A program made the translations under genes and the position numbers. The notes below the pieces were generated by a model. It was not told the origin of the DNA. It saw only the letters and a list, made by a program, of their open reading frames with translations, and searched no databases. From Candidatus Amunia macphersoniae (GTDB lineage Bacteria; Chloroflexota; Dormibacteria; Aeolococcales; Aeolococcaceae), in assembly GCA_016464795.1 (NCBI GenBank), contig JAEKNN010000051.1, forward strand, positions 1-64,000: a DNA stretch of 64,000 bases, written 5' to 3'. The stretch's first letter is position 1. Each line of letters opens with the position of its first letter. Shown here piece by piece: positions 15,718 through 25,686 of the stretch.

Positions 15718-17496
15718 ATGCGATACGTCCGAATCACTCAGGCCACCCGGCCCCGGACGCGACATGCGCTGGTGCTGCTTGTCTTCGTGGCGCTCAGCTT
15801 CCTGCTGTTCGCCGCGGCCGACCTGCACCCAACGTCGACTCTGATCGGGGCCACCAACGCTGATCCATCACTGCACGTGTGGTTCATGCGCTGGCTTCCG
15901 CACGCGATGTCGGCACACATCAACCCGCTGTTCAGCGCGCACGTCGACGAGCCGGGCGGTGTCAACCTGATGTGGAACACGTGGGTCCCGTTGCCGGCGC
16001 TGGTGCTGACGCCGCTCACCATCGTGGGTGGCCCGGTGACATCGTTCGACGCGGCGGTGACGCTCGGCATCGCGCTCAGTGCCTGGTGCATGTACCTGGC
16101 GGCCGAACACTTCGTCCATCGAACCTGGCCGGCGATCGCGGCAGGCGCCGCCTACGGCTTCTCGCCATTCCTCCTGGATCACGCGTACGTGGGACATTCG
16201 AACCTGGTGCTGGCCTTCGTGCCACCTCTGATGCTGATCGCTCTGGACAGCATCCTGGTTCGCCAGGCCGTTTCGGCGTGGCGGTCCGGCCGCTGGTTTG
16301 GTCTGCTCATGGCCGTGCAGTTCTTCATCAGCGAGGAGCTGCTCGCCTCCGAGGCGGTCGCCGTCCTCATCGGCATCGCCGTGCTCGCTGTGCTGCGACG
16401 TGGCCAGCTGGCCAACCGGTGGCGCTATGCCGTACGCAGCTTTGCGGTCGCGCTGCTCGTGTTCGTTCCCCTGGCGGCGTATCCGCTGTGGTTCCAGTTC
16501 TTCGGACCAGGAGTGCCGCAGGGGAGCGTCACTGCGACGAACTTCTTCGTCACCGACCTGCTCAACCTGGTTCTTCCCACCGACGCTCAGGGCTTGGAGC
16601 CGGGCTTCGCGAAAACCGTGTCGCAGTCGTACGCCGGCAACTCGGGGGAATGGGGTGGCTACCTCAGCCTCCCGATGCTCGTGGTCGTGGGCTGGGCGGT
16701 GTGGCACGGCCGCCGGCAGCTGCTGGTGCGGGTCGTGGCTCTGACCGGCCTGGCCCTCCTGGTGCTGAGCTTCGGCTCCAGCCTTCACGTTGCCGGCATG
16801 GACACCCACATCCCGCTGCCCGGCTTGATCCTCGCCCGTCTGCCCCTCCTCGAGGATCTTCTGCCGACGCGGTTCTCACTCTATGTCGCGCTGATGGCGG
16901 CGCTGCTCGTGGCCATCGCTCTCGCCGCGACGCCGCAGCCGCGACGCCGACGGCGGTGGCTGGCGGTGAGCCTCGCGCTGCTGGCGGCGTCGTACCTGCC
17001 GCCTCTCCCCTTTCCCACACATTCGGCCACCAGTCCGGCGTTCTTCGCCGTCACTCCGCGCCCATATCCAACCAATGCAGCGCTCCTGGTGGTCCCGTTC
17101 TCGCAGGACTTCTACAGCCCTGACGCGATGCTCTGGCAGGCGCAGGCCGGGATGTCGTTCCGAATGCCGGAGGGCTACATCATCGACACCCTCCCGTCCG
17201 GGAGGGCCGGGACAGGTCCTCCTCCGAGCAGCACCTCCGTGGTTCTGGCGGCGATCTCAGACGGCAGGGCGACGAGTGCCGGGGTCGATTCGGACACGCG
17301 CGGGCGGATCGCCACGGAGCTGCACCAGTGGGGGATCACCGGCGTGGTCTTCGTCCCCACCGGACGGCATGACGACGCGGTCCGCAACTTCCTGGTGAGC
17401 ATGTTCGGCGACTCGTACCGCACCGAGCTGGGGGTGACGTACTGGCCGCTGAAGGCGGCCCGCTCGGCCCCTCCCGATCAGCAGCGCGGCGGCTGA
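15718..17496 (+). CDS. Large polytopic membrane protein, GT-C glycosyltransferase-like
   Basis: 592 aa. About 11 membrane helices (first at residues 16-34) with the early loop TNADPSLHVWFMRWLPHA, a GT-C-like first loop bearing an acidic residue. The C-terminal 150 residues are a soluble extracytoplasmic domain (PYPTNAALLVVPFSQDFYSP onward). Likely transfers sugars from a polyprenyl carrier to envelope glycans. Donor and acceptor cannot be read from sequence. Divergent from the GT87-like gene, suggesting a shared pathway. Confidence 0.68.
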   Translation: MRYVRITQATRPRTRHALVLLVFVALSFLLFAAADLHPTSTLIGATNADPSLHVWFMRWLPHAMSAHINPLFSAHVDEPGGVNLMWNTWVPLPALVLTPLTIVGGPVTSFDAAVTLGIALSAWCMYLAAEHFVHRTWPAIAAGAAYGFSPFLLDHAYVGHSNLVLAFVPPLMLIALDSILVRQAVSAWRSGRWFGLLMAVQFFISEELLASEAVAVLIGIAVLAVLRRGQLANRWRYAVRSFAVALLVFVPLAAYPLWFQFFGPGVPQGSVTATNFFVTDLLNLVLPTDAQGLEPGFAKTVSQSYAGNSGEWGGYLSLPMLVVVGWAVWHGRRQLLVRVVALTGLALLVLSFGSSLHVAGMDTHIPLPGLILARLPLLEDLLPTRFSLYVALMAALLVAIALAATPQPRRRRRWLAVSLALLAASYLPPLPFPTHSATSPAFFAVTPRPYPTNAALLVVPFSQDFYSPDAMLWQAQAGMSFRMPEGYIIDTLPSGRAGTGPPPSSTSVVLAAISDGRATSAGVDSDTRGRIATELHQWGITGVVFVPTGRHDDAVRNFLVSMFGDSYRTELGVTYWPLKAARSAPPDQQRGG

Positions 17497-17511
17497 GGAT
17501 CACCCAAGGGA

Positions 17512-19176
17512 TCAGCCGGCGGGGTCGACCAGCTGTTCGCGATCGTGCGACTGGCTCTCAGCGATGGCGGCGACACGTTCGAGCGTGTCGATCTCGTCCA
17601 CAGGTTTGTCCTGTCGCCAGCGGGCGATCCTCGGGAAACGCAGCGCATACCCGGAGCGGTGTCGGGGCGAGGGTTGCACCGCATCGAACGCCACCTCGAG
17701 GACAATCTCTGGGCGCACGGACCGGTAGTAGCCGTTGTCGGCGATAGTGATGTCGTGCAGCAGCGCGGTCATCTCGGCGATCTCCACATCGGTGAGCCCC
17801 GTGTACGCCTTGCCGATGGTGGCCAGATCTCCGTTGGCGTCGGGGACCGCGAACGTCACATCGCTCAGAACCCCGCGTCGCTTGCCGTGTCCCCACTCCG
17901 CGCCCACCACGACCACATCGAGGGTGTCGAGTGGTCGCTTTAGCTTCAGCCAGGCGAGGCCGCGGCGTCCCGGCGTATAGGCCGACTCAGGATCCTTGAG
18001 CATCAGCCCCTCGTTGCGGCGCGCCCGCGCCGCGATGAAGCGGGCGTCGACCGCGTCCGCACCCACCGCCGCCTCCAGATGGGCGAGCGCGAAGCCATCC
18101 CCAAGGGCCAGCGACTCGAGGCGGTGGCGACGCACGCGAAGTGGCGTGTCGAGGAGAGATTCGCGGTCATGGAGTAGCACGTCCCAGGCGACGTACACGA
18201 CCGGAACGGCCTGGCGCACCGCCGGCGACGGGTTGCGCCGTCCCAGGCGCGTCTGCAGGTCGCGAAACGGCAGCACCCGTCCGCCACGGAAGGCCAGGAG
18301 CTCGCCGTCGAGGACGACATCAGGGATCCGGGCACCGGCGTCGACGACCTCGGGGAACTGCTCGGTGACATCCTTGAGATCGCGGCTGTACAGCGCCACG
18401 CGACCCGAGCTCTTGTGCAGCTGGCAGCGAATTCCGTCGTACTTGTCCTCGACCCACACCTCCTCACCCATCCGCCGCACCGCTTCCGTGGCATCGGCGA
18501 CCGGGGATGCGAGCATGAAGCGAAGGGGGGCGAAGTATTGGGGCGTGTCGATGGTCTCGCCGCGAGCCACCAGGCAGGCGACCGCGCCCAGGTCGCCGAG
18601 CAGCATCACGGCTCGGGCAACCTCAGGGGCGGGGCGGCCGAAGGCGGTTCCGATGGCCTCCTCCACCAAGCCCTCACGCAATCCGATGCGCATGTCACCG
18701 CTGAGCAGCTTGACCACGTACCGTCCCTCGTCCGGCGAACACCTGCGCAGCAGGTCGGCAAGCACAGCTTCGCGCGCCTGCGTCCCCCTGGCCTCAGCGA
18801 TCGCCGAGAACGCGGCATCGATGTCCACGAGGTCAACCCCCTGGTGGGTCCGCGACGGACCGGCCGTCGCGAGCACCTCAGCGGTGGCGTCGCCTCCATC
18901 GCCGTGGCGACGGTACGCGGCCGACAACGCCGCCGCGTCGACGCCGGTGACCTCGCGCAGCACGGTGGAGAGCGATGACCCACCGATGTTCAGGGTGCGC
19001 GGGTCACCCGGTGCGAAGACGCGTCCGGAGTAATAGCGGGTGGCCAGCAACAGTCGCCCGGCGTCGAGCGCCAGCAGGTGATCCGCAAGCAGTCGAACCT
19101 TGGCCTTCTTCGATCCGGTCGCCGCAATGGCGTCGGCGGTCACAGCGAACGAGGCGAGCGTGGCCGCTGCTTCCAT
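17512..19176 (-). CDS. ATP-dependent DNA ligase
   Basis: 554 aa from the ATG at 19176. Domains in order: N-terminal DNA-binding domain (residues 1-200), adenylation domain with catalytic Lys245 in EDKYDGIR, motifs VVLDGELLAF and EGLMLKD, then an OB fold (LDVVVVGAEWGHGKRRG). Archaeal/actinobacterial LigB-type layout and full length. Seals nicks using ATP, probably in repair alongside an NAD+-dependent replicative ligase elsewhere. An in-frame extension upstream of the ATG overlaps the divergent HD gene and is not supported. Confidence 0.9.
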   Translation of the reverse strand: MEAAATLASFAVTADAIAATGSKKAKVRLLADHLLALDAGRLLLATRYYSGRVFAPGDPRTLNIGGSSLSTVLREVTGVDAAALSAAYRRHGDGGDATAEVLATAGPSRTHQGVDLVDIDAAFSAIAEARGTQAREAVLADLLRRCSPDEGRYVVKLLSGDMRIGLREGLVEEAIGTAFGRPAPEVARAVMLLGDLGAVACLVARGETIDTPQYFAPLRFMLASPVADATEAVRRMGEEVWVEDKYDGIRCQLHKSSGRVALYSRDLKDVTEQFPEVVDAGARIPDVVLDGELLAFRGGRVLPFRDLQTRLGRRNPSPAVRQAVPVVYVAWDVLLHDRESLLDTPLRVRRHRLESLALGDGFALAHLEAAVGADAVDARFIAARARRNEGLMLKDPESAYTPGRRGLAWLKLKRPLDTLDVVVVGAEWGHGKRRGVLSDVTFAVPDANGDLATIGKAYTGLTDVEIAEMTALLHDITIADNGYYRSVRPEIVLEVAFDAVQPSPRHRSGYALRFPRIARWRQDKPVDEIDTLERVAAIAESQSHDREQLVDPAG

Positions 19177-19260
19177 GGCTGGATCATCGCCCACCAGAGG
19201 CGGCGAGATCCGTCCGCTCCATTCGCGTGGTGGCGTATAACCATCCAATGTCGAGGCGCG

Positions 19261-20610
19261 GTGGATAACCAGTCGCTGGCTGCGGCCAACCGCTTCAGCG
19301 AGGTCAACCTCATCGCCGACCCGCTGTACGGCTACATCGAGATCACCAAAGGCACGCCGACCGAGCCCGGCGAGCGCACCCTTCTCGACCTGCCGTGGCT
19401 GCAGCGCCTGCGGCGCATCCACCAGCTGCAGTCGGCATGGTGGGTGTTTCCGTCCGCTGAACACTCGCGCTTCGTTCATCTTCTGGGCGCCATGCACCTG
19501 GCCAGCCTGTTCGCCCGGCGCATCGACTCCTCGCTGCGCGCCGCCTTTCCCGACGCCCCCTCACCGGCGTGCGTGGAAGAGACGCTCCGCCTTGCCGGCT
19601 TGCTCCACGACGTCGGCCACGGACCGTTCGGTCACTTCTTCGACCAGGAGGTGCTTGGCAACTGGCGACTCAACCACGAGGACATCGGGCGATGGCTTGT
19701 CGAGAACCAGCTCGCCGACACCATCGCGGGGCTGCGTGCATCGCCGTCCGGCAGGTTCGAGCCGGATGAATCAGTTGATCCGCGCTGGGTCTCCTGGGTG
19801 ATGGCGGACGCCGACGTCGCCGGGTACGACCCGCCAGGCTGGCTGCGCGCCTGCAAGCCCATCCTCTGCGGGCCCGCCACCGTCGACAACCTCGACTACG
19901 TGCGCCGTGATGCGTACATGTGCGGGATCGCGCTCGGCCCTGTGGATGTGCAGCGGCTGATCCACTATTCCTTCGTCACTGGGGACACACTGGTGCTGCA
20001 CATGCACGCGGCCGGCGCGTTGCAGATGTTCCTCGCGTCGCGCCTGTACATGTACACGCAGGTCTATCACCATCGCACCGGTCGGCGGTTCGACCTGGCC
20101 ATGCGCGAGATCTTTGCCGACACCATCGCGCTGCTTCTACCCGGCAATCCCCTCGAACACCCTGACGACTACCTGCGGCTGACCGATTGGTCGGTGCTGG
20201 AGGCCGCACAACGCTGGATGCGTGCACCGGCGGGCAGCGAGGAGCGCAGGCTGGGCGAGGCGTGGGGACGGCTGCTTGGCCGCGACCTGCACTGGCATCT
20301 CGCCTACGAGACCATCGCCCACCGCGGCCACGACCTCTCGACGCTGCGAGAGCGCTTGCTGGCCGCCATCCCGGCCGTGACCGCCCGCGTGCAGGTGGAC
20401 ATCGTGTCCGCCAAGATCGCCCCGCACAACCCGATGGCGGACCACGGCTTTGTTGCCATGTACGACCCCATCAAGGGAACTGTCGAGCGTCATCACACAG
20501 CGGAGATGATCGAGCGGCTTCCGCAGCACAACCAGCTGGTCCGCGTGTTCACCGATGACGTGAAAGCCATCCCGATGCTCCATGGCGCCGCGCACGGTCT
20601 GCTCAGCTAG
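19261..20610 (+). CDS. HD-domain phosphohydrolase (SAMHD1/COG1078-like)
   Basis: 449 aa from GTG at 19261, with GAGG 4 nt upstream and a TATAAC box at 19236-19241. N-terminal IADPLYGYIEI and LQRLRRIHQLQSA match the dNTPase-like HD family. Metal ligands are His73 in EHSRFVHLLG, His116-Asp117 in LLHDVGHGPFGH, and a distal Asp in TVDNLDYVRRDAY. Probably hydrolyses a (deoxy)nucleoside triphosphate or related nucleotide in the cytosol. Its last codons overlap the convergent MFS gene by 4 nt. Confidence 0.88.
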   Translation: MDNQSLAAANRFSEVNLIADPLYGYIEITKGTPTEPGERTLLDLPWLQRLRRIHQLQSAWWVFPSAEHSRFVHLLGAMHLASLFARRIDSSLRAAFPDAPSPACVEETLRLAGLLHDVGHGPFGHFFDQEVLGNWRLNHEDIGRWLVENQLADTIAGLRASPSGRFEPDESVDPRWVSWVMADADVAGYDPPGWLRACKPILCGPATVDNLDYVRRDAYMCGIALGPVDVQRLIHYSFVTGDTLVLHMHAAGALQMFLASRLYMYTQVYHHRTGRRFDLAMREIFADTIALLLPGNPLEHPDDYLRLTDWSVLEAAQRWMRAPAGSEERRLGEAWGRLLGRDLHWHLAYETIAHRGHDLSTLRERLLAAIPAVTARVQVDIVSAKIAPHNPMADHGFVAMYDPIKGTVERHHTAEMIERLPQHNQLVRVFTDDVKAIPMLHGAAHGLLS

Positions 20611-22058
20611 CCCGCCACCGACCGGTCGCGATAGGTCCGAGCGGTGAGGGCGGCCACGACCACGCACACGGCGGCGGCCACCGCGAAGATGCCCATCGCC
20701 ACCGCGTCCGCTGACGCTGTGCTGCCGTGCACCGACGAGGTGTAGACCGCGCCGGTGACGGCGAGGCCGATGATCACGCCCGCGTTCCTGGCGGTTGAGA
20801 GAAAGCCCGCCGCGCTGCCCAGCGCATCACCCGGGGCCACCCGGATCGCCGCCGACGTGTTCGGTGATGAGAAGTAGCCGTTGCCGAGGCCCAGCACCAG
20901 CAACCCCACGAGCAACAGCCACCAGGCGTCGAGATGGGCCGCCAGCGCAGCCAGGGCCAGGCCCGTGGCAGCCAAGCCCATCCCGGTCGCGGTGCTGACC
21001 TGGGTGCGCCCAGCGTCGCTGAGCTTGCCGCCGCGACGGGAGGTGGCGCCGATGCCCACCGCGATGGGGACGAAGGCGAGCCCGGCCACGATCGGGGCTG
21101 CGCCGTGGGCCTGTTCGAGCCAGTACGGCAGCAACGCGAAACACGACATCAGCGTCCCGGTGCTGAGCAGCGTTGCCATGGTTGCGGCAGCAAAGCGGGA
21201 GTTGCGCAGCAGCCGCCCGTCGATCACCGGCCGGCGCGCGATCAGCTCGGTGGGCACCAGCAGCAGCAGGCTGATCCACGCCACCGCGAACCACACCTCG
21301 GGCCCGGCATTGCCCACCACCGGGCCGCCGATCGACGCGATGCCTGCGCCGAGGCCGAGCAGAAGCGTGGCGGTGAGGATCGACCCGGGAATGTCTACTG
21401 TGACAGTGCGTCGCTCCTCGCCACCGGGCACGAACCTGATCGCCAGAGCGGCGCCGACGGCTGCCATGGGCAAGCCAGCCCAGAAGATCGCCTGCCATCC
21501 CCCGATCGCCACCAGGATGCCGCCGAGGGGCGGTCCCGCCAGGCCGGCAAGAGCCTGGGTGATCACCAGCACGGCAACCGCTCGTCCGGTGCGCCCGCGC
21601 GGCGCGTGTTGGGCGATGAGTGTCAGGCTGCCGGCGGTGAGCACACCCCCGCCGACGGCCTGGATGGCTCGGGTGGCGAGCAGCCAGCCGAACGAGGGCG
21701 CCAGGGCCGCCATCACCGACCCGGCCGCGAAGACCGCGAAGCCGGCGAGATAGACCCGCCTGCGACCGAGACGATCGCCAAGGCGCCCCAGCGTCGGCAG
21801 AGTGGCCGTGATCGCCACCAGGTAGACGCTGAGCACCTCCTGGCCGGCGCTCAATGGGACCGCGAAGTGGTGCACCATCGGATCCAGCGCGACCGCCACG
21901 ATGGTCGCGTCAGCCATGCTGATGAAAGCCCCGACCGCTAGGGCGATCAGCAGCCAGCGATGTCGCCCGGCAGGCTCTCCGACGGCTTCGGCCACGTCGG
22001 CCGGCACCACCACGCGCTGCGCGGCGACGGTACTCTGAACCGCCCGCGAGGTCGACAT
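20607..22058 (-). CDS. MFS efflux transporter, DHA2-type
   Basis: 483 aa, predicted 14 membrane helices. Helix 1 carries the acidic ADATIVAVALDPM signature. The loop 2-3 motif A is GRLGDRLGRRRVYL, and the helix 5 antiporter motif region is AGLAGPPLGGILVAIGGW. Drug:H+ antiport is the usual activity; substrate unknown. It starts 5 nt after the stop of the Mrp gene on the same strand, so the two are probably one operon, although no functional link is obvious. Confidence 0.85.
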   Translation of the reverse strand: MSTSRAVQSTVAAQRVVVPADVAEAVGEPAGRHRWLLIALAVGAFISMADATIVAVALDPMVHHFAVPLSAGQEVLSVYLVAITATLPTLGRLGDRLGRRRVYLAGFAVFAAGSVMAALAPSFGWLLATRAIQAVGGGVLTAGSLTLIAQHAPRGRTGRAVAVLVITQALAGLAGPPLGGILVAIGGWQAIFWAGLPMAAVGAALAIRFVPGGEERRTVTVDIPGSILTATLLLGLGAGIASIGGPVVGNAGPEVWFAVAWISLLLLVPTELIARRPVIDGRLLRNSRFAAATMATLLSTGTLMSCFALLPYWLEQAHGAAPIVAGLAFVPIAVGIGATSRRGGKLSDAGRTQVSTATGMGLAATGLALAALAAHLDAWWLLLVGLLVLGLGNGYFSSPNTSAAIRVAPGDALGSAAGFLSTARNAGVIIGLAVTGAVYTSSVHGSTASADAVAMGIFAVAAAVCVVVAALTARTYRDRSVAG

Positions 22059-22063
22059 GAAGG

Positions 22064-23173
22064 TCAGGAGCGCAGCGGGATGCGCGGACCTGAGGGCATC
22101 ACCGGCCCGGACGCGCTGGCGAAATTCTCCTGGCTGACGCGCCCGGCGATGTGCGTGGCCACCTCACGGAACACCGCTCCCACAGCGCTGTCCGGGGCGG
22201 CGGCCATCAGTGGCTGGCCGTCACCCCCACCGAGGCGGATGCGCGGATCCAGCGGGACCGCCCCCAGGAATGGCACGCTGTACTTCTCGGCGAGCTCGCG
22301 GCCGCCGCCGCTACCGAAGATGTCAGTGGTCTGGTGGCAATGCGAGCACACGAAGCCGCTCATGTTCTCGACGATGCCGAGCACCGGCACCTTGACCTGG
22401 CGGAACATCTCGATGCCCCTGCTGACGTCGGCGAGCGAGACATCCTGCGGCGTGGTGACGATCACCGCCCCGGTCATGGGCACGCTCTGGGCCAGGCTCA
22501 GCTGCACGTCGCCCGTCCCCGGGGGGAGGTCGACCACGAGGTAGTCGAGCTCACCCCACTCCACCTCATAGAGGAACTCGCGCAACCCCTTGGCGAGCAT
22601 CGGTCCGCGCCAGATCACCGGCTGCCCGGGCTTGAGGATGGTGCCGAACGACATCACCTTGATGCCGTACGCGTTGAGCGGGCTGATGCGGTTGGTCGCG
22701 CCCTGCTCGGGCTGGGCGGTGATGCCCATCATGATGGGCACGTTGGGCCCGTACACGTCAGCGTCCAGCAGACCGACGCGAGCTCCAGTCAGGCTCAGCG
22801 CCAGCGCGGTGTTGACGCTCACGGTGGTCTTGCCGACTCCGCCCTTGCCCGCGCTGACTGCCAGCACGTTGCGCACGCCGGCGATCTCCTGACGGCCGGG
22901 CAGACCGCGCGTCGAGGTGACGTTGGCGTCCCAGGTGATGTCGACGGTCTGGATGCCGGGGACGCGGCCGATCACGGCAGCCTCGATGTCAGAGCGGATG
23001 CGGTCCTTGAGCGGACACGCAGGGGTGGTCAGCACCACGCGAATCAAGGCGGTCGCACCCTCGACACGGATGTCCTTGAGCATCCCAAGCTCCAGCATGG
23101 GACGGCGCAGCTCCGGGTCGACGACTCCGGCGAGCGCCTGCTCGAGGACAGCCGCGGGCGACGCGTCACTCAT
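22064..23173 (-). CDS. Mrp/NBP35-family P-loop ATPase, Fe-S cluster carrier
   Basis: 369 aa from the ATG at 23173. Residues 1-85 are a MIP18 (DUF59) domain with TTPACPLKD. The deviant Walker A SAGKGGVGKTT (about 107-117) is followed by LLDADVYGPNVP and VVDLPPGTGD. The ENMSGFVCSHC pair (CxxC) binds the cluster shared by two subunits. Delivers Fe-S clusters to apoproteins. CATACT 9 nt upstream of the ATG suggests a leaderless start. Divergent from the FAD-oxidase gene. Confidence 0.92.
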   Translation of the reverse strand: MSDASPAAVLEQALAGVVDPELRRPMLELGMLKDIRVEGATALIRVVLTTPACPLKDRIRSDIEAAVIGRVPGIQTVDITWDANVTSTRGLPGRQEIAGVRNVLAVSAGKGGVGKTTVSVNTALALSLTGARVGLLDADVYGPNVPIMMGITAQPEQGATNRISPLNAYGIKVMSFGTILKPGQPVIWRGPMLAKGLREFLYEVEWGELDYLVVDLPPGTGDVQLSLAQSVPMTGAVIVTTPQDVSLADVSRGIEMFRQVKVPVLGIVENMSGFVCSHCHQTTDIFGSGGGRELAEKYSVPFLGAVPLDPRIRLGGGDGQPLMAAAPDSAVGAVFREVATHIAGRVSQENFASASGPVMPSGPRIPLRS

Positions 23174-23242
23174 CGATAACGAGTATGGCAGAGGCTGTTG
23201 GGAGGCCGGCCCGCCGCCGATGAGCGGTCGCCGTCGCGCCAC

Positions 23243-23248
23243 TAGAAT
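23243..23248 (+). promoter_or_regulatory. -10 box (TAGAAT) for FAD-oxidase gene
   Basis: TAGAAT ends 8 nt before the ATG at 23257 with no ribosome site between. Leaderless-type start. Confidence 0.4.
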
Positions 23249-23256
23249 GCCCGTTC

Positions 23257-24693
23257 ATGTTGAGCCGCGCCGCGGTCCGCGACCTCGAGCGGCAGGTTGG
23301 TGTGCCGCACGTATACACGCGGCCCGCTGATCTTGCCGCCTACGCCTATGACGCCTACGGAGCATCAGGGCTGCGCAGGGTGGCCGATGCCGTGGTCTTC
23401 CCGGAGTCGACCGATGAGGTGTCAGGCGTGCTGGCGGTGTGCGCGGCACATGGGGTGGCGGTGGTTCCCCGAGGTGCCGGCACGGGCTACGCAGGTGGTG
23501 CGACCTCGGATGGCGGCGTGATCCTCAACCTGTCGCTGATGACCCGCCTGAGCGCCGTCGATGTCGAGGCGCAGCGGATCGCCGCCCAGGCGGGCGTGGT
23601 CACCGCGCAGGTCCATGCCAGGGCCTCCGCTGCAGGCTTGTACTACCCGCCCGACCCCGGTTCCTCCACGACCTCCACCATCGGCGGCAACGTGGCCTGC
23701 AATGCCGCCGGACCGCACACGCTCCGGTACGGCACGACCACCGATTTCGTGGCCGGCCTCACCGTGGTGCTCGCCGATGGGCGCATTGCCCGAGTCGGTG
23801 AGGGCGCGGAGGCGCCCCAGCTGCTGCCGTTGCTCTGTGGATCCGAGGGAACGCTGGCGATCATCACGGAGGTGGTGTTGCGGCTGATCATGTCCCCAGG
23901 AGCGCGCGGCACCTTGGCGGCGACCTTCGATGACATGGAGGCTGCGGCGGCGGCCGTCGCCGCGATCAGCGAGGCGGCCATCGTGCCCGCCGCTTTGGAG
24001 TTCCTCGACCGCGCCGCGCTGGATGCAATCGCCGCGACCGAGGCGGGCGACGTCGCCCCCGGGGCAGGGGCGCTGCTGATCGTCGAGGTCGAGGGCACCG
24101 CCGAGGACGTGGAGGCCCACACAGACGGTGTTCGCGAGGCGCTGGCGGGCGCCGGCGCCCGCGCGCTCGAGCACGCCACCAGCGCCGACGAAGCCGCCCG
24201 GCTGTGGCGCCTGCGCAAGTCGGTGAGCGCCGCCGTCGCCAAGGTGCAGATCGGCAAGGTGAATGAGGATGTGGTGGTTCCCCGGGACCGGGTCGCAGAG
24301 CTGGTGTCGCGCAGCCGGCAGATCGGCGTCGTCAACGGGCTGCCCGTGGTCAATTTCGGCCACCTCGGCGACGGCAACATCCACACCACCTTCCTCATCG
24401 ATCCGCGTGTCTCCGGGGACAGGTTGCGAGCCGCCGCCGCCGTCGAGCAGCTCTTCGACACCGTGCTGATGATGGGCGGATCGCTCAGCGGTGAGCACGG
24501 CGTCGGGACGGCCAAGCTGGCATTCGTGGAGCGTCAGCTGGGAGAGGCGCAGGTGGCCCTGATGCGCCGCATCAAGCTGGCCTTCGACCCGGCCGGGATC
24601 CTCAACCCCGGAAAGAAGATACCCTCCCCGCCGCCGGTGTCCGCTGGCGTCGATGTGCGCCGGTCCGCGCTGGAGCCGAGCGCCTTCGGCTAG
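23257..24693 (+). CDS. FAD-linked oxidase, glycolate/D-lactate dehydrogenase (GlcD) type
   Basis: 478 aa, full length. The PCMH FAD-binding domain shows VVPRGAGTGYAGGA and PPDPGSSTTSTIGGNVACNA. The C-terminal FAD-oxidase domain has VNFGHLGDGNIHTTF and the closing SGEHGVGTAKLAF. Oxidises a 2-hydroxy acid (glycolate or D-lactate). The GlcE and GlcF partner subunits are not in the window, so it may act alone as a D-lactate dehydrogenase. Substrate cannot be assigned from sequence. Confidence 0.88.
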   Translation: MLSRAAVRDLERQVGVPHVYTRPADLAAYAYDAYGASGLRRVADAVVFPESTDEVSGVLAVCAAHGVAVVPRGAGTGYAGGATSDGGVILNLSLMTRLSAVDVEAQRIAAQAGVVTAQVHARASAAGLYYPPDPGSSTTSTIGGNVACNAAGPHTLRYGTTTDFVAGLTVVLADGRIARVGEGAEAPQLLPLLCGSEGTLAIITEVVLRLIMSPGARGTLAATFDDMEAAAAAVAAISEAAIVPAALEFLDRAALDAIAATEAGDVAPGAGALLIVEVEGTAEDVEAHTDGVREALAGAGARALEHATSADEAARLWRLRKSVSAAVAKVQIGKVNEDVVVPRDRVAELVSRSRQIGVVNGLPVVNFGHLGDGNIHTTFLIDPRVSGDRLRAAAAVEQLFDTVLMMGGSLSGEHGVGTAKLAFVERQLGEAQVALMRRIKLAFDPAGILNPGKKIPSPPPVSAGVDVRRSALEPSAFG

Positions 24694-24704
24694 CACGCCC
24701 GGCC

Positions 24705-25313
24705 TCAGCCCAGCCTGACCACGGTTGCACGCCAGGCCATGGCGCTGCCCTCGGTCAGCTCGAACGTACAGGGCTCCACGGCGCCGAGCTGCCACCCCCT
24801 GGCGAAGGCCGCGTCCAACTCGTCGCGGCGGATGCGCCGTGGCCCCCACCGCCCCGGCTGCGCGTCGCTGAACACCACCAGGTGGTAGACGCCCCCTGGC
24901 GTCAGCACGTCGCGGATCGAGGCAACGTAGCGGGAGCGATCAGCGTCGTTGAAGACGTGAAACACGCCGCTGTCGAGCACCGTGTCGAAGCTGGCATCGA
25001 GGAAGCTGAGGTCGAGCGCGTCACCGACCTCGAACCGAGTCCCGCCCAGGCCCCGTTCATTGGCCCTCTGCCGAGCGATGGCGATCGCTCTTCGCGATGA
25101 GTCGACCCCGGTCGCCTGCAACCCATGGCTGGCGGCGAGCAGGGCAACTTCCCCGGTCCCGCAGCCGACGTCGAGGACTCGGCCCTGCACCGCCCCCGTT
25201 GTGAACAGCTCGCGGAGTGCTGGTTGCGGCCTGCCGATCTCCCACGGTGGCGTGGTGGCGTAGGCGTGGTCGAAGCTGGTGAATCCGGGGAGTGTGAACT
25301 CGGGATCATTCAT
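24705..25313 (-). CDS. Class I SAM-dependent methyltransferase
   Basis: 202 aa. Motif I is VLDVGCGTGEVALLA. The acidic ribose ligand is Asp in ATGVDSS, motif II is DTVLDSGVFHVF, and the post-motif block is LTPGGVYHLVVFSD. Small single-domain methyltransferase, target unknown. It begins 3 nt after the stop of the helical gene upstream, so the two are translated from one message. Confidence 0.85.
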   Translation of the reverse strand: MNDPEFTLPGFTSFDHAYATTPPWEIGRPQPALRELFTTGAVQGRVLDVGCGTGEVALLAASHGLQATGVDSSRRAIAIARQRANERGLGGTRFEVGDALDLSFLDASFDTVLDSGVFHVFNDADRSRYVASIRDVLTPGGVYHLVVFSDAQPGRWGPRRIRRDELDAAFARGWQLGAVEPCTFELTEGSAMAWRATVVRLG

Positions 25314-25316
25314 CGG

Positions 25317-25664
25317 CTATTCCTCGGCGCTCAACAACGCCCCGACGAAGTCCGTCTGTGAGACGCGGGCGGCCAGGTCGTGTCCGGCGACCTCCATGTC
25401 GAGGGCAGCGTCATAGATGAACGAGTACACGTTCTCCATGGTCCAGTCACCGAAGCCGAGATCAGCGAGCACGTCGCCGAGACGCCTGTCGGTCACACCG
25501 GCCTGCAGCGTTTCCGTCGCCGCCTGGTACAGCGCCACCAGGATGCGCAGCTCGGCCTCGTACTCCTCGATCAGCTCCGGATCGGCCTCGTCCGCACGCA
25601 GCTTGGTGAGGGTCGACCGGATTGCCTGGATCTCGAGCTGATACTCGTCCACGTCCGTACCCAC
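25317..25664 (-). CDS. Small acidic helical protein
   Basis: 115 aa from GTG at 25664. Highly acidic and helical, with no Cys, membrane segment or recognised motif. Residues 8-60 look like a helical hairpin (IRSTLTKLRADEADPELIEE, LRILVALYQAATETL). First gene of a pair with the methyltransferase, for which it could be a partner. Family not recognised. Confidence 0.62.
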   Translation of the reverse strand: MGTDVDEYQLEIQAIRSTLTKLRADEADPELIEEYEAELRILVALYQAATETLQAGVTDRRLGDVLADLGFGDWTMENVYSFIYDAALDMEVAGHDLAARVSQTDFVGALLSAEE

Positions 25665-25686
25665 GGTTGCTCAGGTGACTGTGAAA